Of a stretch of 64,000 nucleotides of DNA, positions 17,785 to 26,204 are shown piece after piece. Made by a program: the position numbers and the translations under genes. The notes under the pieces were generated by a model. It searched no databases, was not told where the DNA came from, and was given only the letters and a program-made list of their open reading frames with translations. Positions within the stretch are counted from its first letter, which is position 1, and every line of letters starts with the position of its first letter. The stretch is from 2-12-FULL-35-15 sp036386835 (lineage in GTDB: Bacteria > Bacteroidota > Bacteroidia > 2-12-FULL-35-15), in assembly GCA_036386835.1 (NCBI GenBank), contig DASVUX010000022.1, positions 1 through 64,000 on the forward strand. The letters run 5' to 3'.

Positions 17785-18618
17785 TTACTGTTTTATAATC
17801 TTTTTGATCGCGACCCCTTTTTCCGTTTCGATCTTCAGGACATAATAACCTGTTGCAAGCTCTGCAAGGTCAATAAAAGAATTCATGATTACTTTATCCG
17901 TTTTCTTAACAACCTGTCCGTTTATATTAATAACCGTAATAGTCATTTCTGCATCCTGCAGGCTGGAGCTGGTAATGTGCATTTTATCGGCTACCGGATT
18001 TGGGAAGACGTTTATCTCATCTCCAAGAACCAGGTCCTCTACCCCTGTTGAAAGATTTTCAGTAACAGCAAGGGTCGATAATTTTATGATATCCCCTGAG
18101 CTTGTGCCGTTGGCATTCGTGATATTAAAAGCTCCGTAAAAAGTAAAGTCGCCTGAACCAGCAACCGGGGCGGTCCAGTTAAAGCTCCATGTAGCGGTTC
18201 CTGAAGGAAATGAAGTTCCGGCGGTTTTATGAGTAATGTATTTCCCCCCGGTCAGCAATTGCGTTGCAGTTGTGTTGGTTACCACAATAGTTCCTTTTTT
18301 AACACCTGTGGTGGTCTGAGGAGAGATCTCGAATCCAAACTTGGTTTTTCCCGCTTGTGTTATACTTGCAGTCACGGTATATGTCTGCCCCGGGATATAG
18401 CCAGATGCCGGAATGGTTGAAGTAATGAGTCCCGCAGCCGTAGTTGCTGCCGTGCCTGTATGACAGCTCGTGCAGTTTAATCCGTCAGCAGGAGAACCGG
18501 TTCTGGCGGCAGGTGCCGCACTGGTATTTCCATCTGCAGGGGATGTAAACGAATCTGTAAGAATAAGCCCCAGGGTGACAGAGCATATGGATAAAGCAAA
18601 TTTGGTAGTTTTCCTCAT
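17785..18618 (-). CDS. T9SS-sorted surface protein with choice-of-anchor V-like domain and one CxxCH
   Basis: This 277-residue protein has an N-terminal signal peptide (about 1-27). A G-S-P-A-D-G-L-N-C-T-S-C-H-T-G stretch with a c-heme-like motif (C49, C52, H53) follows, then a beta-sandwich (about 65-190). A type IX secretion C-terminal sorting domain (about 200-277) is marked by V-F-P-N-P-V and the final G-Y-Y-V-L-K-I-x-T pattern. The layout matches choice-of-anchor V proteins. It is probably exported across the outer membrane and attached to the cell surface. Heme attachment at the single CxxCH is not certain. It is monocistronic and converges with folP. Confidence 0.82.
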   Translation of the reverse strand: MRKTTKFALSICSVTLGLILTDSFTSPADGNTSAAPAARTGSPADGLNCTSCHTGTAATTAAGLITSTIPASGYIPGQTYTVTASITQAGKTKFGFEISPQTTTGVKKGTIVVTNTTATQLLTGGKYITHKTAGTSFPSGTATWSFNWTAPVAGSGDFTFYGAFNITNANGTSSGDIIKLSTLAVTENLSTGVEDLVLGDEINVFPNPVADKMHITSSSLQDAEMTITVININGQVVKKTDKVIMNSFIDLAELATGYYVLKIETEKGVAIKKIIKQ

Positions 18619-18680
18619 TTCAGTAAAATTAACGGTTCAAAATTACGCGTTAATTTCGTCAGGAACAATTACTATTCACG

Positions 18681-19544
18681 TTAATGCTGGTACTTTTCGC
18701 GGGTGTGCTTGCGGAATTCTTCCGGCGACATGCCTGTTTTGGTTTTAAAGAACCTGCTGAAATAAGAAGGATCAGAATAATGGAGATGATAAGCAACTTC
18801 CTTTGCCGTGATGTCGGAATGAAGCAGAAGCCTTTTTGCTTCAAGGACCAACCGGTCAAGGATTAGTTCCCCCGCGGTGCTTCCCGTGATCTTCTTAATG
18901 GTTTCACTAAGGTGGTTAGCCGATACATTCATCCGTTCTGCATAATCACTTACTTTATGCAGCTCGATAAATTTTTCTTCCAGCAGGTCATTGAATTTCC
19001 TGAACACCTGTGATGACGCTGCATCCTTTTTATCCTTTTCATGGGTCGTCAGCAACGACCGGCATTTCATTAAAAAGATACTTATGTATGCACCAAGCAT
19101 TTTGTCTTTATAAGGGTCGGTGCTCCCATATAACTTCTGCATGTTATTGACAAGGCCTTCAAGCTCCCCACAGGTTGGCTTGTCAATAATAAGAACAGGT
19201 TCAGCACTTTTGTTAAATGCCGGAAACTCGCTGAGAATAGAATTGTCTGTCGAATTCAGAAACATGAACTCTTTGGAAAAAGCAATAAGGTATCCTTTTG
19301 TATCCTTACTTCTTTGCAAGGCATGCACCTGTCCTGCCGCAACAAAATGAATACTCCGTCCCCTTATTTCGTGAACATCAAAATCCACCATGTGCTTGCC
19401 TGAACCCTGAATGAAGAATAAAACTTCATAATAATTATGCCTGTGGGCTTCGTTGGTAGCATAATCTGAAGGCATATTGAGCTCCATCACTTTGCATGAT
19501 GTTTCGTCCGTTTCTGTGAGATCGTGTATAGGAATGGTGCTCAT
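18681..19544 (-). CDS. AraC-family transcriptional regulator
   Basis: This 287-residue DNA-binding regulator has a cupin-like N-terminal sensing domain (about 15-110), a linker, and a C-terminal pair of helix-turn-helix motifs (about 180-287). The AraC signature V-A-Y-H-L-H-Y-S-D-P-S-Y-F-S-R-F-F-K lies at about 245-265. The ligand and target genes are unknown. Its start codon abuts the stop of the MBL hydrolase gene (19544/19545), so the two are likely co-transcribed. Confidence 0.9.
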   Translation of the reverse strand: MSTIPIHDLTETDETSCKVMELNMPSDYATNEAHRHNYYEVLFFIQGSGKHMVDFDVHEIRGRSIHFVAAGQVHALQRSKDTKGYLIAFSKEFMFLNSTDNSILSEFPAFNKSAEPVLIIDKPTCGELEGLVNNMQKLYGSTDPYKDKMLGAYISIFLMKCRSLLTTHEKDKKDAASSQVFRKFNDLLEEKFIELHKVSDYAERMNVSANHLSETIKKITGSTAGELILDRLVLEAKRLLLHSDITAKEVAYHLHYSDPSYFSRFFKTKTGMSPEEFRKHTREKYQH

Positions 19545-20306
19545 TTACAATTCCAGGGTTAAGCCGTCATAAGCAAGGTGAATTCCCTCCGGAAGCTCCG
19601 CCTCTACTTCGGCATGGAGACCAAGCTGATGGCTGATATGAGTAAAATATGCCTGCTCCGGCTGCAGTTCCTCCACAAGCCCTATGGCCTGCTGAAGCGT
19701 AAAATGAGAAATATGTTCTTCCTTGCGAAGTGCATTCAGTACCAGGACTTTTGAACCTTTTATTTTTTCCTTTTCCTTTTCAGAAATAAAATTCGCATCT
19801 GTGATATAGGTGAAGCCGCCAACCCTGAAACCAAATACAGGCAGCTTATAATGCATCACTTCTATCGGTATAAAATCAACTCCATGTATAGTCGTAAGTT
19901 TATTTTCCAGCAAATGCAGATCGATCTCCGGGATCCCGGGATATTTAAAATCACTGAAAATATAGGCAAACTCCCGGTGTATAGCTTCCTGCACCCTTGT
20001 AGAAGCATAAACGTCCATTTTTTTTCGAAGAATAAAATTGAAAGCCCGGATATCGTCAAACCCTGCAGTATGGTCCTTATGCTCATGAGTGAAGATCACT
20101 GCATCCATTTTTTTAACATTTTCCCGGAGCATTTGCTGCCGAAAGTCAGGCCCTGTATCAATTACAAAGTGCTTGCCCTTCTCTTCGATCATTACCGAAG
20201 TACGGAGCCGTTTGTCTTTCGGATCAGCAGAGGTACAAACACTGCACGGGCACGCAATGATTGGTATGCCCTGGGATGTTCCTGTACCTAAAAATGTAAT
20301 CTTCAC
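19545..20306 (-). CDS. PhnP-like MBL-fold metallohydrolase
   Basis: This 253-residue metallo-beta-lactamase-fold hydrolase resembles PhnP cyclic phosphodiesterases. Near the N-terminus, three cysteines (C19, C21, C24) form a structural zinc motif as in PhnP. The metal site is H74-E-H76-K-D78-H79, with D50 in the VIDTGPD strand and H234 or so near the C-terminus. PhnP cleaves cyclic ribose phosphate in phosphonate breakdown, but no phn genes are nearby. The housekeeping substrate in Bacteroidota is therefore uncertain. It abuts the AraC regulator. Confidence 0.85.
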   Translation of the reverse strand: MKITFLGTGTSQGIPIIACPCSVCTSADPKDKRLRTSVMIEEKGKHFVIDTGPDFRQQMLRENVKKMDAVIFTHEHKDHTAGFDDIRAFNFILRKKMDVYASTRVQEAIHREFAYIFSDFKYPGIPEIDLHLLENKLTTIHGVDFIPIEVMHYKLPVFGFRVGGFTYITDANFISEKEKEKIKGSKVLVLNALRKEEHISHFTLQQAIGLVEELQPEQAYFTHISHQLGLHAEVEAELPEGIHLAYDGLTLEL

Positions 20307-20413
20307 GTTATACTAATATAGAATATGGTAAATATAAAATCCATTTGGCTCAATTACTAATTGTTTCAATAAAAAATCGGCCTTTTGAAAAAATTATTAA
20401 GTTTAAGCTTTCA

Positions 20414-20421
20414 TAGTTTTG
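20414..20421 (+). promoter_or_regulatory. -7 promoter box of the histidine kinase gene
   Basis: TAGTTTTG matches TAnnTTTG and ends 4 nt before the ATG at 20426. A TTTG lies at 20384-20387, but the spacing of 26 nt is longer than usual. Confidence 0.5.
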
Positions 20422-20425
20422 ATTT

Positions 20426-21667
20426 ATGTTTAAACGATTCTGGAATACATTGTCCTTCATAGGGGTACGGCATAACTATGACGACAAGATGATCAAGCGC
20501 ATCTCTTTAACCAACCAGTTTTGCTTCATTACATTCTTCATTTGTCTTTTTAGCGGAATCAACAATTATTTCCTTGGAGATGTCTATTCGGCTGTGATTA
20601 TTGAATTTTCAGCGTTTTTCTGCGTGCTTGTTTTCTGGGTAAACAGTGCAGGGTATCACCGGTCGGCTACTTCCTCGCTCCTATTTACTATTTCCACCAT
20701 CATATTTTTCTTTGATTCGTATTCAGGCATTGCTGCAGGAACTTACCTTTATTATTTCCCTCTGATCCTTGCCATCGCTTTCCTCCATGATTTTAAAGAA
20801 AAGAAACTCCTGCTGTTCCACCTGGGTTTACCTGTTTTTTATATGATTATAAATCTCTGTACACACTATGAATTATTTGCAACTTCAAACTTTACGGAAG
20901 ACGTGCGCTACAGGATGTTTATATTTAATCTTGTAGCAAGTGTTGCAGCGATAGGGTTCTTCATGTACCTGACAATTGCCAATAATATCAGGGAAAGCCT
21001 GGTTTTTGAACAGCGGCTGAATGAAAGAAAGGCTACGGAACATGCGATCAAACATGCGTTAACAGAAAAGGATATTCTTCTTGCGGAGATCCATCACCGT
21101 GTAAAGAATAACCTTGCAATTATAGCGAGTTTGTTCAACCTCCAGTTAAGCACCGTGGAAAATGAAGATGCCCGCAACATTCTTCTTGAAAGTAAGAACA
21201 GGGTGAAGTCCATGGCGCTGATCCATGACCGTCTTTATAAAAGTGAGAACATGAGCGATGTGGACTTTGCAAAATATACCAAAGAGCTGGTGGATGAGAT
21301 CCGTTTTTCATACCCTACCATCTCTGCTGCTGTTGATGTAAATACTCATATCAGCAATGTCCGGTTAAACGTCAATACCGCAATTCCGTGCGGTTTGATC
21401 CTGAATGAGCTACTGACGAACTGTTATAAATATGCTTTCCAGGGAAGAACAAAAGGATTGATTGATATTGAGTTTACGAGCATAGGGAACATGCTGCGGC
21501 TGGTTGTTAAAGATAATGGTGTGGGATTAAAGCAGAATTACAAGGAAAGTGAATCTCTCGGCATGGTGGTCATACAATCGCTATCGGAACAACTTGATGG
21601 TGACTACAGATTCACTGTAGATAACGGCACAAAGTTCGAACTGAAATTTGAACAGGCCGGGTCCTAG
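20426..21667 (+). CDS. Orphan membrane histidine kinase, HisKA_2 type
   Basis: This 413-residue sensor kinase has six hydrophobic segments in the first 185 residues (roughly 29-50, 53-72, 82-98, 105-120, 128-147, 165-187). A HisKA_2 dimerisation domain follows with E-I-H-H-R-V-K-N-N; H223 is the likely phosphoacceptor. The ATPase domain has the N box (LNELLTN, about 331-337) and G1 box (D-N-G-V-G-L, about 366-371). No periplasmic sensing domain or response regulator gene is adjacent, so it is an orphan kinase. The membrane part may itself sense. The family is distinct from classical HisKA kinases. Confidence 0.9.
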   Translation: MFKRFWNTLSFIGVRHNYDDKMIKRISLTNQFCFITFFICLFSGINNYFLGDVYSAVIIEFSAFFCVLVFWVNSAGYHRSATSSLLFTISTIIFFFDSYSGIAAGTYLYYFPLILAIAFLHDFKEKKLLLFHLGLPVFYMIINLCTHYELFATSNFTEDVRYRMFIFNLVASVAAIGFFMYLTIANNIRESLVFEQRLNERKATEHAIKHALTEKDILLAEIHHRVKNNLAIIASLFNLQLSTVENEDARNILLESKNRVKSMALIHDRLYKSENMSDVDFAKYTKELVDEIRFSYPTISAAVDVNTHISNVRLNVNTAIPCGLILNELLTNCYKYAFQGRTKGLIDIEFTSIGNMLRLVVKDNGVGLKQNYKESESLGMVVIQSLSEQLDGDYRFTVDNGTKFELKFEQAGS

Positions 21668-21760
21668 AGGAAGCCTGTTATAAGTTGCTACTGCAATAAG
21701 CTCTGACATGGTGCTAGTCGTTACTCCCTACTCCTATAGACTCTGAAAGCGAAGCGGCTT

Positions 21761-21810
21761 CTTTACTTTCTTTGTGCTTCACCGTGTTCTCCGTTCCTCC
21801 GTGGTAAAGC
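21761..21810. repeat. Remnant of a CCTCCGTGGT-type dispersed repeat
   Basis: The sequence CTTTGTGCTTCACCGTGTTC followed by TCCGTTCCTCCGTGGTAAA resembles a short low-complexity repeat I recall from gaps in environmental genomes. The rest of the 21668-21845 gap shows nothing else. Confidence 0.35.
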
Positions 21811-21845
21811 TTTTTAACACCATTTCTTTTCCTCCGAAGTAAAAT

Positions 21846-22991
21846 TTACTTTCCGGCCAATTCCTTCACGGCAAACAGATCCTTTAATTTGGAAACTGTA
21901 TAATCGATTTCCTCTTTTGTATTGTATTTACTGAATGAGAATCTTACTGACGGGCGGGTTACATCAGATCCGATGCCCCGCAAAACATGAGAACCCTGGT
22001 TACTGCCGCTTGTGCACGCACTTCCTCCTGAAGCTGCAATACCGGCTATATCGAGGTTGAATAACAGCATTTCCGCATTGTCGGTTTTAGGGAAGCGGAC
22101 ACTTAGTACAGTATACAGGCAATTATCCAGGCAGGCACCATTGAATTCAACTCCGGGGATTGCTTCTTTGAGCTGTTCCACCATATATTGCTTCAGTCCT
22201 GTAATGTGTTTCTGATGTTCTTCCATATCACGGTTTGCGATCTCAAGCGCTTTTGCAAGTCCGATGATGCCGTAAAGGTTCTCGGTGCCGCCACGCATAT
22301 TCCGCTCCTGTGAACCTCCGTAAATAAGAGGGTTGATCTTTACATTTCCATTTACATAAAGGAAGCCGACACCTTTCGGGCCATGAAATTTATGTGCTGC
22401 ACATGTGATAAAATGAACTTTGACTTTCTGAAGGTCCATGTGATAATGACCCATGGTTTGCACTGTATCGGAATGAAATATCGCATTGTATTTTTCGCAG
22501 ATCTCCCCTGCCTCTTTCAGTGGAAGCAGGTTTCCGATCTCATTATTGGCGTGCATTAGGGAAACGAAAGTTCGCTCATTCTCACTTAATAATTGATCGA
22601 GGTGCCTGAGGTCGATATGACCGGTAGGTGTAAGATTAACAAGACTTAATTTTATAGTTCCTGCCGCAGCCAAAGCTTCGAGGGTGTGAAGAACTGCATG
22701 ATGCTCAACGCAGCTGGTGATAGCGTGTTTGATCCCCATATCATGGATACAGCAACGGATCGCCTGGTTATCGGCTTCTGTCCCGCCTGATGTAAAGAAT
22801 ATCTCTGAAGGAGAAACATTAAGCGATTTCGCAACCGATTTACGTGCACCTTCGATAGCAGCACGCGTCTTTCTTCCATATCCATGTGTGGAAGAAGGAT
22901 TCCCGAAATGTTCGGTCATGTAAGGGAGCATGGTCTCAAGTACTTCTTTGTCCAGTGCCGTGGTGGCTGCATTATCCAAATAAATCTTCAT
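21846..22991 (-). CDS. Cysteine desulfurase, IscS/NifS family
   Basis: This 381-residue PLP enzyme removes sulfur from cysteine as a persulfide for Fe-S clusters or tRNA thiolation. PLP is bound by K201 in CAAHKFHGPKG. The sulfur-carrying C326 sits in the S-A-C-T-S-G loop, which is long and IscS/NifS-like rather than SufS-like. H98 of V-E-H-H stacks on the cofactor. No iscU or suf genes are in the window. It starts about 130 nt after the phosphohexomutase gene on the same strand and is likely a separate unit. Confidence 0.93.
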   Translation of the reverse strand: MKIYLDNAATTALDKEVLETMLPYMTEHFGNPSSTHGYGRKTRAAIEGARKSVAKSLNVSPSEIFFTSGGTEADNQAIRCCIHDMGIKHAITSCVEHHAVLHTLEALAAAGTIKLSLVNLTPTGHIDLRHLDQLLSENERTFVSLMHANNEIGNLLPLKEAGEICEKYNAIFHSDTVQTMGHYHMDLQKVKVHFITCAAHKFHGPKGVGFLYVNGNVKINPLIYGGSQERNMRGGTENLYGIIGLAKALEIANRDMEEHQKHITGLKQYMVEQLKEAIPGVEFNGACLDNCLYTVLSVRFPKTDNAEMLLFNLDIAGIAASGGSACTSGSNQGSHVLRGIGSDVTRPSVRFSFSKYNTKEEIDYTVSKLKDLFAVKELAGK

Positions 22992-23030
22992 TATTTCTTA
23001 ATTATATTTTTGTACGGATGCTAATAAAAA

Positions 23031-23121
23031 GCGAATTTACGAATCTGCATTTTCAAACGAATCCATAAATTCTTAGTATTTAGTTTCCACAACTCAGCCA
23101 AACACAGATTGGTAAATTCGC
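23031..23121. repeat. Inverted repeat before the cysteine desulfurase gene
   Basis: Arm GCGAATTTACGAATC (23031-23045) pairs with GATTGGTAAATTCGC (23107-23121), 14 of 15 positions complementary, with a 61-nt loop. The second arm ends next to the stop codon of the phosphohexomutase gene. A role as terminator or mobile repeat remnant is possible. Confidence 0.5.
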
Positions 23122-23122
23122 A

Positions 23123-24568
23123 TTAATTAGTAATCTGTACCTGCTGCATTTTAATCAGTTCACGGATATCAAGCATGATTTTTTTAGCAAGATTATCCGC
23201 GGTAGTTTCACTTTCACTTTCAGAATAGATCCTGATGATGGGTTCCGTGTTTGATTTCCTCAGGTGTACCCATTCTTTATCAAATTCGATCTTCACACCA
23301 TCTACCAGGTTGATCGGCTGTTTCTTGTATTTCTGCTGAACACCTTCAAGGATCCTGTCAACGTTGATTTCCGGTGTAAGTTCTATCTTATTTTTCGATA
23401 TATGGTAATCAGGATAAGTAGAACGCAGCATCGAAGAGGTTTTCCCGTATTTTGCAAGATGGGATAAAAAGATCGCGATTCCCACCAGGGCATCACGCCC
23501 GTAATGCAATTCCGGCAGGATAATCCCTCCGTTCCCTTCCCCTCCTATGATGGCCTTTGTTTCTTTCATCATCTTCACAACATTGACTTCGCCCACAGCG
23601 GAAGCATTATAAGTACCACCGTGCTTCTCAGTGACATCGCGCAGAGCTCTTGTTGATGAAAGGTTTGAAACGGTATTTCCTTTTTTGCCGGCAGCTTTTT
23701 CCGCAGGCGTCCTTCCTTTATTCAATACATATTCAGCAACAGCAACAAGCGTATATTCTTCCCCGAACATCTCCCCGTCTTCACAAACAAGCGCAAGCCT
23801 GTCCACGTCCGGATCAACCACTATTCCCAGGTGGGCTTTTTCCTTTTTTACTGCTTTTGAGATATCCCTGAGGTTTTCAGGTAGCGGCTCGGGGTTGCGG
23901 GGGAATTCCCCAGTCGGGTCGCAATAAAGCTTAACCACATCATTTACACCCAAAGCAGCCAGGAGCTGAGGTAATACTATACCCCCGGTGGAATTTACAC
24001 AATCTATAACCACTTTGAATTTGGCCGCTTTAATTGCCGGAACATCCACAAGTTTAAGTGCCAGGATCTTATCAATGTGCTTTGTAAAATACGTATCATT
24101 CGTTGTGATCTTTCCAAGGGAATTTACATCAGCGAAAGTATAATTTTCATTCTCAGCGATGGCAAGGAGGTCAGATCCGTCCTGTTCAGAAATAAACTCT
24201 CCCTTTTCGTTCAATAATTTAAGCGCATTCCACTGTTTCGGGTTGTGGCTTGCGGTAAGGATGATTCCTCCGTCAGCCTGTTCTTCCGGTACTGCAATCT
24301 CCACGGTTGGCGTGGTGGACAGTCCTATATCAACAACATCCACGCCCATACCCTGTAAGGTACCCAATACCAGGTTATTAACCATATCCCCGGAAATCCT
24401 GGCGTCCCTTCCGACCACCACTTTAAGCTTTTTCCCCGTACCTTTCCTGTTGGAAAGCCATGCTGCGTATGCTGCAGTGAATTTCACCACATCCAGCGGG
24501 CTCAGGCCCTCACCCGGTTTTCCGCCAATTGTTCCCCTGATCCCCGATATTGATTTAATTAAAGCCAT
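23123..24568 (-). CDS. glmM: Alpha-D-phosphohexomutase, probable phosphoglucosamine mutase
   Basis: This 481-residue phosphohexomutase has the phosphoserine loop TASHNP (105-110, S107), the metal loop DPDVDR (252-257), the sugar loop G-E-G-N-G-G (about 351-356) and the C-terminal phosphate-binding R-K-S-N-T-E-P-x-x-R (about 440-449). The E-x-N-G-G-like loop and absence of glucose-specific G-E-E-S-G support GlmM, which makes glucosamine 1-phosphate for peptidoglycan and LPS. A phosphomannomutase cannot be excluded. A second family member lies at 41980-43386. A TATCTTTG box on the minus strand at 24610-24617 precedes it. Confidence 0.82.
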   Translation of the reverse strand: MALIKSISGIRGTIGGKPGEGLSPLDVVKFTAAYAAWLSNRKGTGKKLKVVVGRDARISGDMVNNLVLGTLQGMGVDVVDIGLSTTPTVEIAVPEEQADGGIILTASHNPKQWNALKLLNEKGEFISEQDGSDLLAIAENENYTFADVNSLGKITTNDTYFTKHIDKILALKLVDVPAIKAAKFKVVIDCVNSTGGIVLPQLLAALGVNDVVKLYCDPTGEFPRNPEPLPENLRDISKAVKKEKAHLGIVVDPDVDRLALVCEDGEMFGEEYTLVAVAEYVLNKGRTPAEKAAGKKGNTVSNLSSTRALRDVTEKHGGTYNASAVGEVNVVKMMKETKAIIGGEGNGGIILPELHYGRDALVGIAIFLSHLAKYGKTSSMLRSTYPDYHISKNKIELTPEINVDRILEGVQQKYKKQPINLVDGVKIEFDKEWVHLRKSNTEPIIRIYSESESETTADNLAKKIMLDIRELIKMQQVQITN

Positions 24569-24609
24569 ATTCCGTTATTACCTCAATTTTAAGTTAGTGA
24601 ATAAGTCTG

Positions 24610-24617
24610 CAAAGATA
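24610..24617 (-). promoter_or_regulatory. -7 promoter box of the phosphohexomutase gene
   Basis: TATCTTTG on the minus strand matches TAnnTTTG, about 40 nt before the start codon at 24568. The leader is longer than at the leaderless genes of this window. Confidence 0.5.
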
Positions 24618-24728
24618 CGATTTTGGTAGTGTTTTTCCGAAAAATAAACTCAAAGAATCAACCGGAACCTGTTTAAAATAATATGAAAATGATGAATCAA
24701 TTTTTCTTACTTTCGTGAAAATTTGAAA

Positions 24729-24757
24729 AACAACAATTTTCGGGCTTTATTGTTGTT
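24729..24757. promoter_or_regulatory. Perfect 9-bp inverted repeat before the TPR gene
   Basis: AACAACAAT (24729-24737) and ATTGTTGTT (24749-24757) are perfect complements with an 11-nt loop, ending 24 nt before the TPR start. It may be an operator or a leader hairpin. No T-tract follows, so it is not a typical terminator. Confidence 0.4.
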
Positions 24758-24781
24758 CTATTGTAATTAAACACTTGATAG

Positions 24782-26203
24782 ATGAGCGAAGAATTCGGAG
24801 AAAATGAACACAATGAACATAAAGGCGCTAAGCATATACTGCTTTTGGTAGACAGATTTGAGGAAATGCTTCAGAATGGAAGTCAGTATTTTTTTGATTC
24901 TGAGGAGTTTGAGGATATAATCGACTATTATATTGATAAGAATAATCCTAAAAAGTCCCTGCAGGTGATTGAATTTGCGATCGGCCAGTATCCTTTCTCG
25001 ACTATTTTTTTCCTGAGAAAAGCCCAGATCCTTGCTGCGACAAATCAGAGCCAGAAAGCGCTCGAGATCCTTTCTTTTGTTGAGAGCATGGAGCCTTCCA
25101 ATGCTGAACTTTACATGACTAAAGGGAGCATCTACAGCCAGATGGGCCTCACTGAACAGGCGATCGAGAATTATAAAAAAGCAGCTGAACATGCTGAAGA
25201 GTTGGATGAGATTTATCTTGCCATGGCTTTCGAGTTTGAAAACACGGCAAAGTTCGATGATGCTATTTTCTATCTGAAGAAGGCAATAGAAGAAAATCCA
25301 GAGAACGAAGCAGCGCTTTATGAGCTTGCTTTCTGTTATGAACTGAACGGCCAGTCAGAAGAAAGCGTTAAATATTATACTGATTTTACCGACAGGCATC
25401 CTTATACTGCCACTGCCTGGTTTAACCTTGGGGTTGCATACAACAGGCTGGGCTTGTTTGAGAAAGCGATTGATTCCTATGATTTTGCCATCGCGATCCA
25501 GGAGGATTTTGCTTCCGCTTATTTCAACAAAGCGAACTCGCTCGCGAACCTGAACCGTTTGGACGAAGCCATAGAAGTTTACAAAGAAACCCTGAAGGTT
25601 GAAGAACCTGATGCCATAACTTTTTATTATATCGGGGAGTGTTACGAAAAGAAAGACGATTTTGATCATGCCCTGATCTATTATAACAAGGCTATTTCCC
25701 TTAATTCACAGCTCGCGGATGCATGGCTTGGGATAGGCATTGTGCTCGATGCCCAGGAAAAAACAGCAGAAGGGATCCATTATGTGAAAAAGGCCCTCGA
25801 GCTGGAAAAAGAAAATGCTGAATACTGGTATATCTATGGGGAGCTCCAGCAAAAGATGGAGTTTTACGAGGATGCCGAGGAATCATTTAAAAAGGTGATT
25901 GAACTTGATCCTAGCAATGCAGAGATCTGGCTCGATTATGCCAATTTACTGTTTGAACAGGAAAACAAGAACGGATCCCTTGAAATACTTGCAGAAGGGA
26001 TCAAGCATCATCCCCAGAATGCTGCTTTACAGTATCGTATCGCGGCATGCCTGATGAGCATCGGGCAGAAACAGGAGGCGCTCAGCTTTTTACAGGGCGC
26101 ACTTGCCCTCGATTATGAAAAGCATAATGAATTATTTGAGTATCTTCCCGACCTGAAAGGAAATTCAAGTATCACAGACTTAATAGAATCCTATAAAAAA
26201 TAG
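24782..26203 (+). CDS. Tetratricopeptide repeat protein
   Basis: This 473-residue acidic, soluble protein has no signal peptide. Roughly ten to eleven TPR units fill residues 45-450; canonical units such as A-I-D-S-Y-D-F-A-I-A-I show in the middle. TPRs form protein-binding superhelices, and the partner is unknown. The next gene, phosphosulfolactate synthase, starts 1 nt after the stop, so the two are co-transcribed. The first 20 residues are rich in E, N and H. Confidence 0.88.
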   Translation: MSEEFGENEHNEHKGAKHILLLVDRFEEMLQNGSQYFFDSEEFEDIIDYYIDKNNPKKSLQVIEFAIGQYPFSTIFFLRKAQILAATNQSQKALEILSFVESMEPSNAELYMTKGSIYSQMGLTEQAIENYKKAAEHAEELDEIYLAMAFEFENTAKFDDAIFYLKKAIEENPENEAALYELAFCYELNGQSEESVKYYTDFTDRHPYTATAWFNLGVAYNRLGLFEKAIDSYDFAIAIQEDFASAYFNKANSLANLNRLDEAIEVYKETLKVEEPDAITFYYIGECYEKKDDFDHALIYYNKAISLNSQLADAWLGIGIVLDAQEKTAEGIHYVKKALELEKENAEYWYIYGELQQKMEFYEDAEESFKKVIELDPSNAEIWLDYANLLFEQENKNGSLEILAEGIKHHPQNAALQYRIAACLMSIGQKQEALSFLQGALALDYEKHNELFEYLPDLKGNSSITDLIESYKK

Positions 26204-26204
26204 T

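Noticed and set aside
21668..21845. A possible small gene or tRNA in this gap
   Set aside because: I saw no cloverleaf pattern and no good frame; it looks like repeat remnant.
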